A stretch of 36,668 nt of DNA from CAZSIA01 sp045126355 (GTDB lineage: Bacteria > Bacillota_I > Bacilli_A > Acholeplasmatales > Anaeroplasmataceae), in the NCBI GenBank assembly GCA_045126355.1, contig JBGVOE010000096.1, positions 1 through 36,668 on the forward strand, read 5' to 3'. The notes beneath the pieces were generated by a model. The model saw nothing but the letters and a program-made list of their open reading frames with translations. It did no database searches and was not told the DNA's origin. The position numbers and the translations under genes were made by a program. Below, one piece after another: positions 25,647-32,066 of the stretch (positions are counted from its first letter, which is position 1; every line of letters begins with the position of its first letter).

Positions 25647-26549
25647 ATGTATTACAAAAAATACCAACATATTGAAAAGTTAGGAACAACAGAAGTAGAA
25701 GGAATATTGGAAGAAAAGGTTTTTTTATTCTATAAAATTGATGGAACAAACTCTTGTATATTCTTAAAAGATGATAATACTTTAGGCTTTGGTTCAAGAA
25801 CAAGAGAACTAACATTAGATAACGATAATGGCGGCTTTTACGCAAGTATGTTATTTAATAAGAATGAATATAATAAATATCTAAAATACTTACAAGAGAA
25901 TCCTAATCATATCATTTATGGTGAATGGTTAATCCCACATACAATTAAAAGATATAAAGCAGATGCTTGGAAGAAATTATATGTATTTGATATTTACGAT
26001 GCTGAAAATAATTGTTATATTCCATATGAAATATATAAGGATATATTAGATAATTATAATATTAATTATATTCCTGCAATAGCAACCTTAACTAATCCAA
26101 CTCTAGAAGATATTAAAAATCAATTAGATAACACGGGGAATTATTTAATTGATAATGGTTTAGGAGAAGGAATAGTTATCAAGAATTATGATTATAAGAA
26201 TAAATACGGAAGAACTACTTGGGCTAAGATATTAACTGAAGATTTTTATAAGAATAAAAAAGAATTAAAAGTTAAGAATCACATTAATAATGAAGAAGCT
26301 TCAATAGAGTTCAGCATCGTTAAAACATTCATCACACCAGAATTTATTCAAAAGGAATTCTCTAAATTTAAAGAAGATAAAGGAGAATTCACATCTAAGC
26401 ACATTTTTGAATTTTTAAATAGAACATTCATTGAATTCTATAAAGATAATTGGGAATTGATATTAAAGAAATTCAAATTTCCAACCATTAATTTTAAAGT
26501 TTTGAAAAGACTAGTGGAAGAAGAAATAAAGAGCGTATTATGTATTTAA
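25647..26549 (+). CDS. T4 Rnl2-type RNA ligase
   Basis: This 300-residue protein has all the nucleotidyltransferase motifs in order. Motif I is YKIDGTN with the AMP-accepting Lys30. GFGSRTREL lies at 47-55. Motif III is IIYGEWL (89-95), IIIa is LYVFDIYD (110-117), IV is EGIVIKNY (173-180) and V is WAKIL (191-195). Such enzymes seal RNA 3'-OH/5'-phosphate nicks using ATP via an enzyme-AMP intermediate. The C-terminal 100 residues are an uncharacterised helical domain. It is probably co-transcribed with the KilA-N protein and ends at a terminator, which suggests a two-gene RNA-repair or defence unit controlled by the divergent repressor. The physiological substrate is unknown. Confidence 0.87.
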   Translation: MYYKKYQHIEKLGTTEVEGILEEKVFLFYKIDGTNSCIFLKDDNTLGFGSRTRELTLDNDNGGFYASMLFNKNEYNKYLKYLQENPNHIIYGEWLIPHTIKRYKADAWKKLYVFDIYDAENNCYIPYEIYKDILDNYNINYIPAIATLTNPTLEDIKNQLDNTGNYLIDNGLGEGIVIKNYDYKNKYGRTTWAKILTEDFYKNKKELKVKNHINNEEASIEFSIVKTFITPEFIQKEFSKFKEDKGEFTSKHIFEFLNRTFIEFYKDNWELILKKFKFPTINFKVLKRLVEEEIKSVLCI

Positions 26550-26598
26550 TAATAAAATAAACGAAAAATAAAACAAAAATGCTCTGAAAATTAGACTT

Positions 26599-26640
26599 TA
26601 TACAAAAAGGGAATTGAACTCCCAATTTGTATAACTTTTT
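26599..26640 (+). terminator. Terminator of the KilA-N/RNA ligase operon
   Basis: An outer stem TATACAAA/TTTGTATA (26599-26606, 26626-26633) encloses an inner GGGA/TCCC stem, followed by five T. Confidence 0.8.
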
Positions 26641-26657
26641 ATCGAAAATTGAACTTC

Positions 26658-26972
26658 TTAAAATGAAGATTTGTTGGTTTTAAGCGAGTTAAAAAACTTC
26701 CAAAAATCTGGATAAAAACTTTCTAAATCTAACGTCTTATATTTTGCTTTAACAAACGAAACAATATTTTCATTATGATAACCATGAATCTTTATAATAT
26801 ATTTTATTTCTGCCAATTCATCTTCGAGTTCTTGTTCATCAAAAATTTCTTTACCGTCAAACTGATTATATAATGTTTCAACTTCTTCTAAAGTATTAAA
26901 TACCATTTCTGTTTCATGGTATGATTCGGCATGCATATAATCAGTGACATAAATGCATAAATAATATTTCAT
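26658..26972 (-). CDS. Hypothetical acidic protein
   Basis: This 104-residue protein is not recognised. It begins MKYYLCIYVTDYMHAESYHE, has an acidic middle (FDEQELEDELAEI), an IKIHGYHNENIVSFVKAKY segment and a C-terminal FYPDFWKFF. It has no membrane segment or signal peptide. A strong AGGAGGTGA precedes the ATG on the minus strand. It is transcribed divergently from the orphan YRYW-motif gene, with 92 nt between the two starts. It could be a regulator or cargo gene; nothing in the sequence decides this. Confidence 0.6.
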   Translation of the reverse strand: MKYYLCIYVTDYMHAESYHETEMVFNTLEEVETLYNQFDGKEIFDEQELEDELAEIKYIIKIHGYHNENIVSFVKAKYKTLDLESFYPDFWKFFNSLKTNKSSF

Positions 26973-27064
26973 GTTTTCTCACCTCCTGGCGAGTATTTTA
27001 ATGAATTATAGTGGCAATGTACATCAAGCATGCTTTAACTTTTACTTTTTTAGGAGGAAATGCT

Positions 27065-27517
27065 ATGTTAAACGATATTGAATTAACTATATGTGAAATG
27101 CAAGGTCAATTATTTGAACTTTCTGCTAAAGAAGATTATGGCAGTTTAGAATTTATTAAAAAATTTATGAAATCAAAAACAGCATATGATATAGATAAAC
27201 CATTTAATCATATGCAATGGGCTGGTGAAGGTTACATAATAGATAGAGTAGATGAAGAAGATTCTCCAGTTAAAGGTGGAGAAATATATGATAATGAAAC
27301 ACTTTATTGGATGGGCTATATTTATCGTTATTGGCATTTTTATACAGGTGAATTAAGTAAAGAAATATATAAACAAGCAAATGCTGAAATTATGAGAGCG
27401 ATGTATTTACAATACCATACAATGAGACCTGAAATGGCTATAGATAGAATGAAAGAAACATATTTAGATAAGCAAAGAAAAAACGGCCTATTAAAAAAGC
27501 AAAAAAGAGCCCAATAA
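27065..27517 (+). CDS. YRYW-motif protein, orphan paralogue of the DUF3990-partner gene
   Basis: This 150-residue protein is clearly related to the gene at 35738-36178. Shared features in the same order are CEMQGQLFE / CDVQGSLFE, MQWAGEGY / MQWAGEEY and WMGYIYRYWHFY / WMGYVYRYWHYY. A later SKEIYK / SKNIYK and a C-terminal AIDRMKETY / AIDDLIEIY also match. The other copy follows a XRE-DUF3990 toxin candidate; here no such toxin is adjacent. It may therefore be an orphan antitoxin able to neutralise a related toxin, or a remnant of a second module. ATG 27065 is chosen for its AGGAGG site. An in-frame ATG at 27011 lacks one. Confidence 0.7.
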   Translation: MLNDIELTICEMQGQLFELSAKEDYGSLEFIKKFMKSKTAYDIDKPFNHMQWAGEGYIIDRVDEEDSPVKGGEIYDNETLYWMGYIYRYWHFYTGELSKEIYKQANAEIMRAMYLQYHTMRPEMAIDRMKETYLDKQRKNGLLKKQKRAQ

Positions 27518-27554
27518 TAGGTCCGATTACAGGAAATTTTTGTAAAAAATGAAA

Positions 27555-27579
27555 GTTTTACTTCTATTTTAAGTAAAAC
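27555..27579 (+). other. Hairpin upstream of the ATPase fragment
   Basis: A 9-bp perfect inverted repeat GTTTTACTT/AAGTAAAAC has a 7-nt loop and no T-run. It lies between the YRYW-motif gene and the ATPase gene. It could be a processing site or a protein-binding palindrome. Confidence 0.4.
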
Positions 27580-27616
27580 CTGCTAAAAATACAAAAATGA
27601 ATTAGGGATGTTACTT

Positions 27617-28258
27617 ATGTATTATACTAATGTCATTAAAAATGATGAGCTATTTATGTTAGTGGAAAATGCCATTAAACATAAAAGTAGAGATTGTTAT
27701 ATATTAATGCAACATTTCTTTTGTAAGCCTTTTGATGGTAAGGTATTAATTATATATGGTTTACCTAAAACAGGTAAGACAACATTAATGCTGCAAAAAA
27801 TAAATGAGCTTCCAAAAGATAAAGTAGCTTATATAAAAATCAAAGAAACTGATAATATGAAGATGTTATGTAAGGACCTAGATAGGCTCAAAGCTGAGGG
27901 ATATAAATATATATTCATTGATGAAATAACATTAATGGAAGATTTTATATCTCAGGCAGCATTATTATCAGATATTTATGCTTCTATGAGAATGAAAATA
28001 GTTATCTCTGGTAATGATTCTCTATGTTTTGTAATGGCCAAAAGAGATGAATTATATGATAGATGTTTTATGATTCATACAACTAATATATTATATAGTG
28101 AATACTCTAGATTGTTTAATGATTCTTCAATTGATAATTATATAGAACATGGTGGTAAACTTGTTCCTTTGGTGCTATTATTCAAAATGATAGTGGTTCA
28201 TCAGGTGGAGGAAGAGGTGCTGCTGCTAAAAAATTATCAACTAATGGCTTTGCTATAA
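27617..28258 (+). pseudogene. Truncated AAA-type ATPase (AAA_14-like), N-terminal part
   Basis: The first 185 residues are a P-loop ATPase of the kind often annotated AAA_14/DUF4143: Walker A IYGLPKTGKTTL (about 47), Walker B YIFIDEITL (about 99), sensor-like KIVISGNDSL, then HTTNILYSEYSRL and IDNYIEHGGKL. Full family members run on to about 400 residues. Here the frame changes near 28160-28170. A second frame, opening at 28171, encodes a 47-residue glycine-rich tail (GAIIQNDSGSS, then KKLSTNGFAIKISTDG) ending at 28314, and this is unrelated to the ATPase. The gene therefore looks like a deletion fusion. The ATG at 27617 is preferred over 27608 for its AGGGA site. Confidence 0.7.
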
Positions 28259-28314
28259 AAATATCAACAGATGGATATATAGAACTATTTTACAAACAAA
28301 AAAAATTTTTGTAA
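28171..28314 (+). pseudogene. Orphan 3' fragment of another gene
   Basis: An open frame, out of phase with the ATPase, encodes GAIIQNDSGSSGGGRGAAA then KKLSTNGFAIKISTDG and an IELFY tail before a stop at 28312-28314. It lacks a start and ribosome site. An in-frame stop lies just upstream (28156-28158). It looks like the tail of a lost gene joined to the ATPase by deletion. Confidence 0.45.
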
Positions 28315-28366
28315 TAAAATAGTAAAAAGCACATATGATTAGTGTGAATGAAATCAAAAATATCAC

Positions 28367-28395
28367 TTGATTATTGTTATAATAAGGTGTATAAT
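28367..28395 (+). promoter_or_regulatory. Promoter of RNA unit 1
   Basis: TTGATT (28367-28372), a 17-nt spacer and TATAAT (28390-28395). Flanking bases and spacer resemble the promoter at 28545-28573, notably the CTTGATT start and a shared ATAAG in the spacer. Confidence 0.8.
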
Positions 28396-28401
28396 ATGAT
28401 T

Positions 28402-28509
28402 AAATTTAAAGGTAGCATACTGAGAAATCGGGGGCGCTAGATTATCAAATTTTTGATAAGTGAGGCATATGGATGCACAAGATTAAAGGAGAATACTTCT
28501 CCTTTTTTT
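28402..28509 (+). ncRNA. Structured RNA of unknown class, with its own promoter and terminator
   Basis: A transcript of about 108 nt is expected from the promoter to the terminator at 28485-28509. Visible structure is a central hairpin TTATCAA/TTGATAA. An internal loop lies outside it, then a GC-CT/AGGC stem with one bulged G. A long-range GCAT/ATGC pairing is possible. G-rich ATCGGGGGCG and GTGAGGCATATGGATGCAC segments are conspicuous in such AT-rich DNA. No ORF with a ribosome site lies within it. It could be a free small RNA or a riboswitch leader whose read-through passes into the second RNA unit. I do not recognise the class. Confidence 0.5.
28485..28509 (+). terminator. Terminator of RNA unit 1
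   Basis: A 9-bp perfect stem AAAGGAGAA/TTCTCCTTT with a TAC loop is followed by a short T-run. Confidence 0.85.
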
Positions 28510-28544
28510 GATTGTATCAGCCTTGATTTCTTAACAAAAATTAC

Positions 28545-28573
28545 TTGATTTTGAATGTAATAAGCTATATAAT
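28545..28573 (+). promoter_or_regulatory. Promoter of RNA unit 2
   Basis: TTGATT (28545-28550), a 17-nt spacer and TATAAT (28568-28573), placing the RNA start near 28580. Confidence 0.8.
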
Positions 28574-28576
28574 GTA

Positions 28577-28712
28577 ATTACCATAAAGAGAACAGTGAGG
28601 GACAAGCCCAATGACCTGTCAGCAACCTACTAATAAGCAAGGTGCTAAAGCTTGAATGATGGGAGAATATTAAGATGCGACATTACTCCTATCATTACGA
28701 TGGGAGTTTTTT
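28577..28712 (+). ncRNA. SAM-I-clan riboswitch-like leader
   Basis: The core reads AAAGAGAACAGTGAGGGAC, then AAGCCCAATGA, CAGCAACC and AAGGTGCTAAAGC. This parallels the S-box core AAGAGnGnnGAGGGAC / GCCCnAUGA / GGCAACC / GGUGCnA. The P3-like helix AGC..CCT/AGG.GCT is present. P1 is weak (CCAT 28581-28584 with ATGG 28659-28662) and the P4 region is short, so this is a variant. The expression platform is explicit: GATGGGAG at 28658-28665 is repeated as the terminator's 3' arm (28699-28706), so it can pair with CTCCTATC instead and act as antiterminator. A 9-bp terminator with six T follows (28685-28712). The regulated genes are the two small unknown genes downstream. Confidence 0.55.
28685..28712 (+). 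terminator. Intrinsic terminator of the SAM-like leader
   Basis: The 9-bp stem ACTCCTATC/GATGGGAGT has an ATTAC loop, followed by T's. It is conditional if the upstream GATGGGAG antiterminator forms. Confidence 0.85.
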
Positions 28713-28747
28713 CTTTATGGAAATGCGACATAAGGGAGGAAATTAAA

Positions 28748-29035
28748 ATGGTAATTAAAAGAATTGAAAACTTTGATTCAAGTATTGCATCAAAATCATT
28801 ATTTGGTTTATTATTAAGGAAAGGTGAGAAAAATAGACTTTATGACATGTGTATTAAGTACGGAATAGAGATAACTTATCCAAATTTATTTGCTGATGAT
28901 ACACATTATTATTTGTGGGGAATCAGAGAAAATAGTATAGGATTAATTGGAACAGTAATAATGAATTACTTACAAGATAATGGAACAATCTTTCAGTCTT
29001 TAGATGAACTAGAAGATTATTTGAAGGGAGAATAG
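28748..29035 (+). CDS. Small hypothetical protein under the SAM-like leader
   Basis: This 95-residue protein is not recognised. It begins MVIKRIENFDSSIASKSLFG and continues with LLLRKGEKNRLYDMC. Recurrent aromatic residues lie in the middle (HYYLWGI) and the C-terminus is acidic (LDELEDYLKGE). It has no convincing membrane helix. The ATG has GGGAGGAAA at good spacing. An upstream in-frame ATG at 28652 lies inside the riboswitch-like RNA and is not credible. The membrane-protein gene follows after 6 nt, so the two are one operon whose expression should depend on the structured leader. Confidence 0.65.
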   Translation: MVIKRIENFDSSIASKSLFGLLLRKGEKNRLYDMCIKYGIEITYPNLFADDTHYYLWGIRENSIGLIGTVIMNYLQDNGTIFQSLDELEDYLKGE

Positions 29036-29041
29036 GGTATT

Positions 29042-29350
29042 ATGAGAAATATTCATAGCCATAACGAATATCATAAATATAAAAGTACAACAAATGGAAC
29101 TGGAAATGGCAGTGGGTCAAGTGGTAGAAATTCAAATGAAGAATTAAAAGGTATTTCAATAGGTGGAAAGCAGATATATGATGCCACTAAGGATAGCAAT
29201 GGTGTTACAATATTAAAATGTTTATTAGTCACAATATTATGCATTGGTGGAATAGTAGTTCCCGTCATAGCTGAAATGGGAGAATTAGGTACTGTTCTAT
29301 GTATTTTTACTGGATTAGGATTAAGTGTTTTAATGTTAAAAAATGTCTAA
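29042..29350 (+). CDS. Small membrane protein with a Gly/Ser/Asn-rich N-terminus
   Basis: This 102-residue product has a His/Asn/Gly/Ser-rich, probably disordered N-terminus (residues 1-40) including NGTGNGSGSSGRNSNEE. A KGISIGGKQIYDATKD segment follows, then two hydrophobic helices (about 57-78 and 83-100) separated by EMGELG. No family is recognised. It sits 6 nt after the preceding small gene and shares its SAM-like leader. The hairpin-membrane layout is compatible with a small transporter subunit, holin-like protein or toxin; the sequence does not decide. Confidence 0.6.
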   Translation: MRNIHSHNEYHKYKSTTNGTGNGSGSSGRNSNEELKGISIGGKQIYDATKDSNGVTILKCLLVTILCIGGIVVPVIAEMGELGTVLCIFTGLGLSVLMLKNV

Positions 29351-29351
29351 A

Positions 29352-29386
29352 AAAAGTGTCACAAAAATAATACAATAATTGTGACA
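29352..29386 (-). terminator. Inverted repeat TGTCACAA/TTGTGACA
   Basis: An 8-bp inverted repeat is flanked by A-runs. On the minus strand it would end in a T-run and could be a terminator. On the plus strand it lacks one. A palindromic operator is an alternative. Confidence 0.4.
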
Positions 29387-29617
29387 AAAAAATGAAAAAC
29401 ATTGCAAAAACACTCATTTTTATTGCAAAAGCAGGTTTTATGTAGGCGATTTTGAGTCACCCACATATATTAGAATTAAGGAAAATAGTGTTTTATGTCA
29501 TTATTAATAACAAAAAGATATTGCTATTTAGTAAAAAATGTTAGTAAATGTTTTCGTTCTAGTAAAACGGAAAGGATAATTTGCTGAAACATATAAATAT
29601 TGAACCGTCATAAAATT

Positions 29618-29653
29618 TATTGAAAATTTGATGTGTAACGACATTGAAAATCG
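29618..29653. mobile_element. Possible IS end remnant
   Basis: TTGAAAAT occurs twice, 24 nt apart. The stretch TTTGATGTGTAACGACATTG resembles TTTGTAGTGACATACATTG at 52-70. Multiple short end repeats containing TTTCAATGTCGTTACAC (reverse complement) recall IS21-family termini from memory. No transposase remains. Inference only. Confidence 0.3.
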
Positions 29654-29687
29654 AATGAATTTTTAATATTATTTGAATAAAGTGAAT

Positions 29688-29714
29688 CCTTGCGTTTGCA
29701 AGGTTTTTTTTATT
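29688..29714 (+). terminator. Strong orphan terminator
   Basis: The stem CCTTGC/GCAAGG has a GTTT loop and is followed by eight T. No gene ends just upstream, so it may close a small RNA or mark a deleted gene. Confidence 0.85.
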
Positions 29715-29875
29715 TTTATTACTAATATTTATGAAGAATAATTTATATTAAATTTATTCAAAATATATATTATTAGTTGTATCTTTATACAATCTTAATA
29801 TGTTATTAATGAATCTTAATCCATTATTTACACATTATAATATACAATTTTAATGTACTAGAAAGCAGTGATGAT

Positions 29876-31207
29876 ATGAAAAGAATTAAGAAAATAAAAC
29901 TAACTTCATTTCAAATAATTTTATTTGGTTTTTTAGGAGTGATTTTTTTAGGCGGAATTATCTTAATGCTTCCTATATGTAATAAAGAAGGTGTTTGGAC
30001 ATCATTTATTGATGCAATATTCACTTCAACTTCAGCCGTATGCGTGACAGGATTAATTGTCCATGATACTGCTACATATTGGAATATGTTTGGGCAAATT
30101 ATAATATTAATTCTCATTCAAATTGGTGGTATGGGAATTGTCACGGTTGCTGTATCATTTGCCTTATTATCTGGTAAAAAGATAGGATTATTTGGAAGAA
30201 ACACTATAAAAGAAGCAATATCTGCTCCAAGTGTAGGTGGAATAGTAAATCTAGCTGGTTTTATTATAAAGGGAATATTTTTGTTTGAATTACTTGGTGC
30301 TTTAGTTATGATGCCTATATTTGTAAAAGATTATGGTATCGAAGGAATATGGATGGCTATTTTTCATTCGGTTTCAGCATTTTGTAATGCTGGGTTTGAC
30401 ATTATGGGCTCAAAGGGTGGAGAATTCAGTTCTCTTAGCATATATTCCGCTAATCCAGTAATTTCATTAACAATAATATTTTTAATTATTATAGGAGGAA
30501 TAGGATTCTTAGTGTGGAAAGATGTTTTTAAATATAAATTATCCTTTAAAAAATATAGTCCTCAAAGCAAAATTGTCATTATTATGACTTTAATATTAAT
30601 TATTTTACCTACTATATATAATTTTTTTGGTGAGTTTAATGAATATGCGTTAGGGGAAAGAATATTAGTATCACTTTTTCAGGCAGTAACACCAAGAACT
30701 GCTGGATTTAATACCGTAGGCTTAAATTCTATATCAGAAGTCGGTCTATTTATCATAATTATATTAATGTTAATCGGTGGTTCCCCGGGTTCAACTGCTG
30801 GTGGTATGAAAACAACAACGGTTGCAGTGTTACTTTCATCAACATTATCAGTATTTAGAAATAAGAAGACAGCACATTTAGCAAAGAGAAGAATAAGTGA
30901 TGAAAATATCAAAAATGCTGTTGCGATATTTATGATATATTTATTATTATTTATTTTTAGCGGAGCAATAATAAGTTTAATCGATGATATACCACTTAAA
31001 ATAAGCTTGTTTGAAACGGCTTCTGCAATAGGAACGGTTGGTTTATCATTAGGTGTTACACCATTATTAGGAGTGGTTTCTAAAATAATATTAATGGTAT
31101 TAATGTTTTTTGGAAGGGTTGGTGCACTAACGTTGATATACGCAGCGGTTGGAAATAAGAGTCACAATGATTATGATTACCCATTAACACAAATTTCTGT
31201 AGGATAA
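29876..31207 (+). CDS. ktrB: KtrB-type K+ channel subunit of a Ktr transporter
   Basis: This 443-residue membrane protein has the fourfold M1-P-M2 repeat of the TrkH/KtrB superfamily. Selectivity-filter segments are recognisable in each repeat: SAVCVTGL near 54, SAFCNAGF near 170, TAGFNTVG near 275 and GTVGLSLG near 382. The length fits KtrB better than the longer TrkH. It forms the K+ or Na+/K+ path, gated by the cytoplasmic KtrA ring encoded 13 nt downstream. The start has a weak GTGATG site. The rest of the operon encodes a KdpD-like sensor and its regulator, so expression probably responds to K+ limitation or osmotic change. Confidence 0.9.
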   Translation: MKRIKKIKLTSFQIILFGFLGVIFLGGIILMLPICNKEGVWTSFIDAIFTSTSAVCVTGLIVHDTATYWNMFGQIIILILIQIGGMGIVTVAVSFALLSGKKIGLFGRNTIKEAISAPSVGGIVNLAGFIIKGIFLFELLGALVMMPIFVKDYGIEGIWMAIFHSVSAFCNAGFDIMGSKGGEFSSLSIYSANPVISLTIIFLIIIGGIGFLVWKDVFKYKLSFKKYSPQSKIVIIMTLILIILPTIYNFFGEFNEYALGERILVSLFQAVTPRTAGFNTVGLNSISEVGLFIIIILMLIGGSPGSTAGGMKTTTVAVLLSSTLSVFRNKKTAHLAKRRISDENIKNAVAIFMIYLLLFIFSGAIISLIDDIPLKISLFETASAIGTVGLSLGVTPLLGVVSKIILMVLMFFGRVGALTLIYAAVGNKSHNDYDYPLTQISVG

Positions 31208-31220
31208 AAATGGAGGAAAT

Positions 31221-31874
31221 ATGAAAAAGAAATCAGTATTATTAATTGGATTAGGTAGATTTGGTAGACATTTGGCAGTTAAACTAAATGATTTAGGACA
31301 TGATGTTATGGCTATAGATGATAACGAAGAAAGAATTAATGATGTAATTGAACTAGTTACTAATGCACAAATTGGTGATAGCACAAATATTCATTTTTTA
31401 AAAAAACTTGGGGTTGAGAATTATGATATATGTATTGTTACAATTAGTGGCGATTTTCAAAGTTCTTTAGAAACAACAAGTTTACTTAAAGAGCTAGGAG
31501 CAAAAAAAGTAATATCAAGAGCTGAAAGAGATGGTCAAGCCAAATTTTTGTTAAGAAATGGAGCAGATGAGATTGTATATCCAGAAAAACAATTAGCTTA
31601 TTGGACAGCGATTAGATATACATCAGATCATATTTTAGACTATATTGAAATTGATGAAGAACATAAGATTTTTGAAGTAGCAGTTCCTAAGGAATGGCTA
31701 GGTAAAAGTATTGGAGAAATAGATATTAGAAAAAAATTCAACATAAACATTTTAGCTATCAGAGAAAACGGTAAATTGAATGTTACTATAAGCCCAAATA
31801 TTATTCTATCAGAAAGCAAGTCCTTGCTTGTGATTGGAGAATATAAAGTATTGTCTAAATGTTTTAAAATATAA
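31221..31874 (+). CDS. ktrA: KtrA/TrkA-type RCK subunit
   Basis: This 217-residue cytoplasmic gating protein has an N-terminal Rossmann-type RCK domain: LLIGLGRFGRHLAVKLNDLG (about 6-25) with the GxGxxG nucleotide site, acidic AIDDNEERI after it, and SRAERDGQAKFLLRNGADE near 97-115. A TrkA-C domain occupies about 135-217 (EVAVPKEWLGKSIGEIDIR). In other bacteria the N-domain binds ATP/ADP and the C-domain can bind c-di-AMP. It forms an octameric ring under a KtrB dimer. GGAGGAAA precedes the ATG, 13 nt after ktrB. Confidence 0.92.
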   Translation: MKKKSVLLIGLGRFGRHLAVKLNDLGHDVMAIDDNEERINDVIELVTNAQIGDSTNIHFLKKLGVENYDICIVTISGDFQSSLETTSLLKELGAKKVISRAERDGQAKFLLRNGADEIVYPEKQLAYWTAIRYTSDHILDYIEIDEEHKIFEVAVPKEWLGKSIGEIDIRKKFNINILAIRENGKLNVTISPNIILSESKSLLVIGEYKVLSKCFKI

Positions 31875-31892
31875 TTATTAGGTGAAATTAAT

Positions 31893-32012
31893 TTGAAAGA
31901 ATTTTGGTTAATTTTAGCACTAATTATATATTCTATTTTTGGATACTTTGTTATGTGGCTTATAGATAAAGAAATTGAAAAATATAAAAGAAATAACCGT
32001 AAACATAAGTAG
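31893..32012 (+). CDS. 39-residue single-helix membrane peptide in the K+ operon
   Basis: A TTG start follows TTAGGTGAAA at good spacing. The product has a short Lys-Glu N-terminus, one hydrophobic helix (FWLILALIIYSIFGYFVMWL, about residues 4-23) and a highly charged tail (DKEIEKYKRNNRKHK) expected inside the cell. It fills the 192-nt gap between ktrA and the kinase gene almost entirely. Small hydrophobic subunits such as KdpF stabilise Kdp complexes; by position this could be an equivalent for Ktr or for the KdpD-like sensor. No homologue is recognised. Confidence 0.6.
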   Translation: MKEFWLILALIIYSIFGYFVMWLIDKEIEKYKRNNRKHK

Positions 32013-32066
32013 TAAAATTAATAAAAAAATGTTATAATGTTTCAACAATACAGGAGTGATGAATAA

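Larger units (their letters stand above)
29351..29875. other. 525-nt gene-free stretch before the K+ operon
   Basis: No ORF with a ribosome site is seen. The stretch holds the TGTCACAA inverted repeat and two ATTGCAAAA direct repeats (29400 and 29422 areas). It also holds a copy of ACCCACATATATTA (29459-29472), an IS-end-like sequence (29618-29653), a strong terminator (29688-29712) and an AT-rich promoter region for ktrB with a TATAAT-like box near 29838. The isolated terminator implies either a small RNA upstream of it or the end of a lost gene. Confidence 0.5.

Noticed and set aside
26605..26626. tRNA T-arm-like sequence (GTTCAAT on the minus strand)
   Set aside because: The five-pair T-stem does not form and no other tRNA arms are present; it is the inner part of a terminator.
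28402..28509. RNA unit 1 as a TPP, M-box or c-di-GMP riboswitch
   Set aside because: Short similarities such as CTGAGA or GTGAGGC occur, but the remaining conserved cores of these classes are missing.
28652..28747. N-terminal extension of the small gene starting at 28652
   Set aside because: It would translate the antiterminator and terminator of the SAM-like leader; the ATG at 28748 has a strong GGGAGGAAA site.
29540..29712. Possible tracrRNA or CRISPR remnant before the K+ operon
   Set aside because: No repeat-spacer array, anti-repeat or cas gene could be found; only a terminator and short repeats are present.
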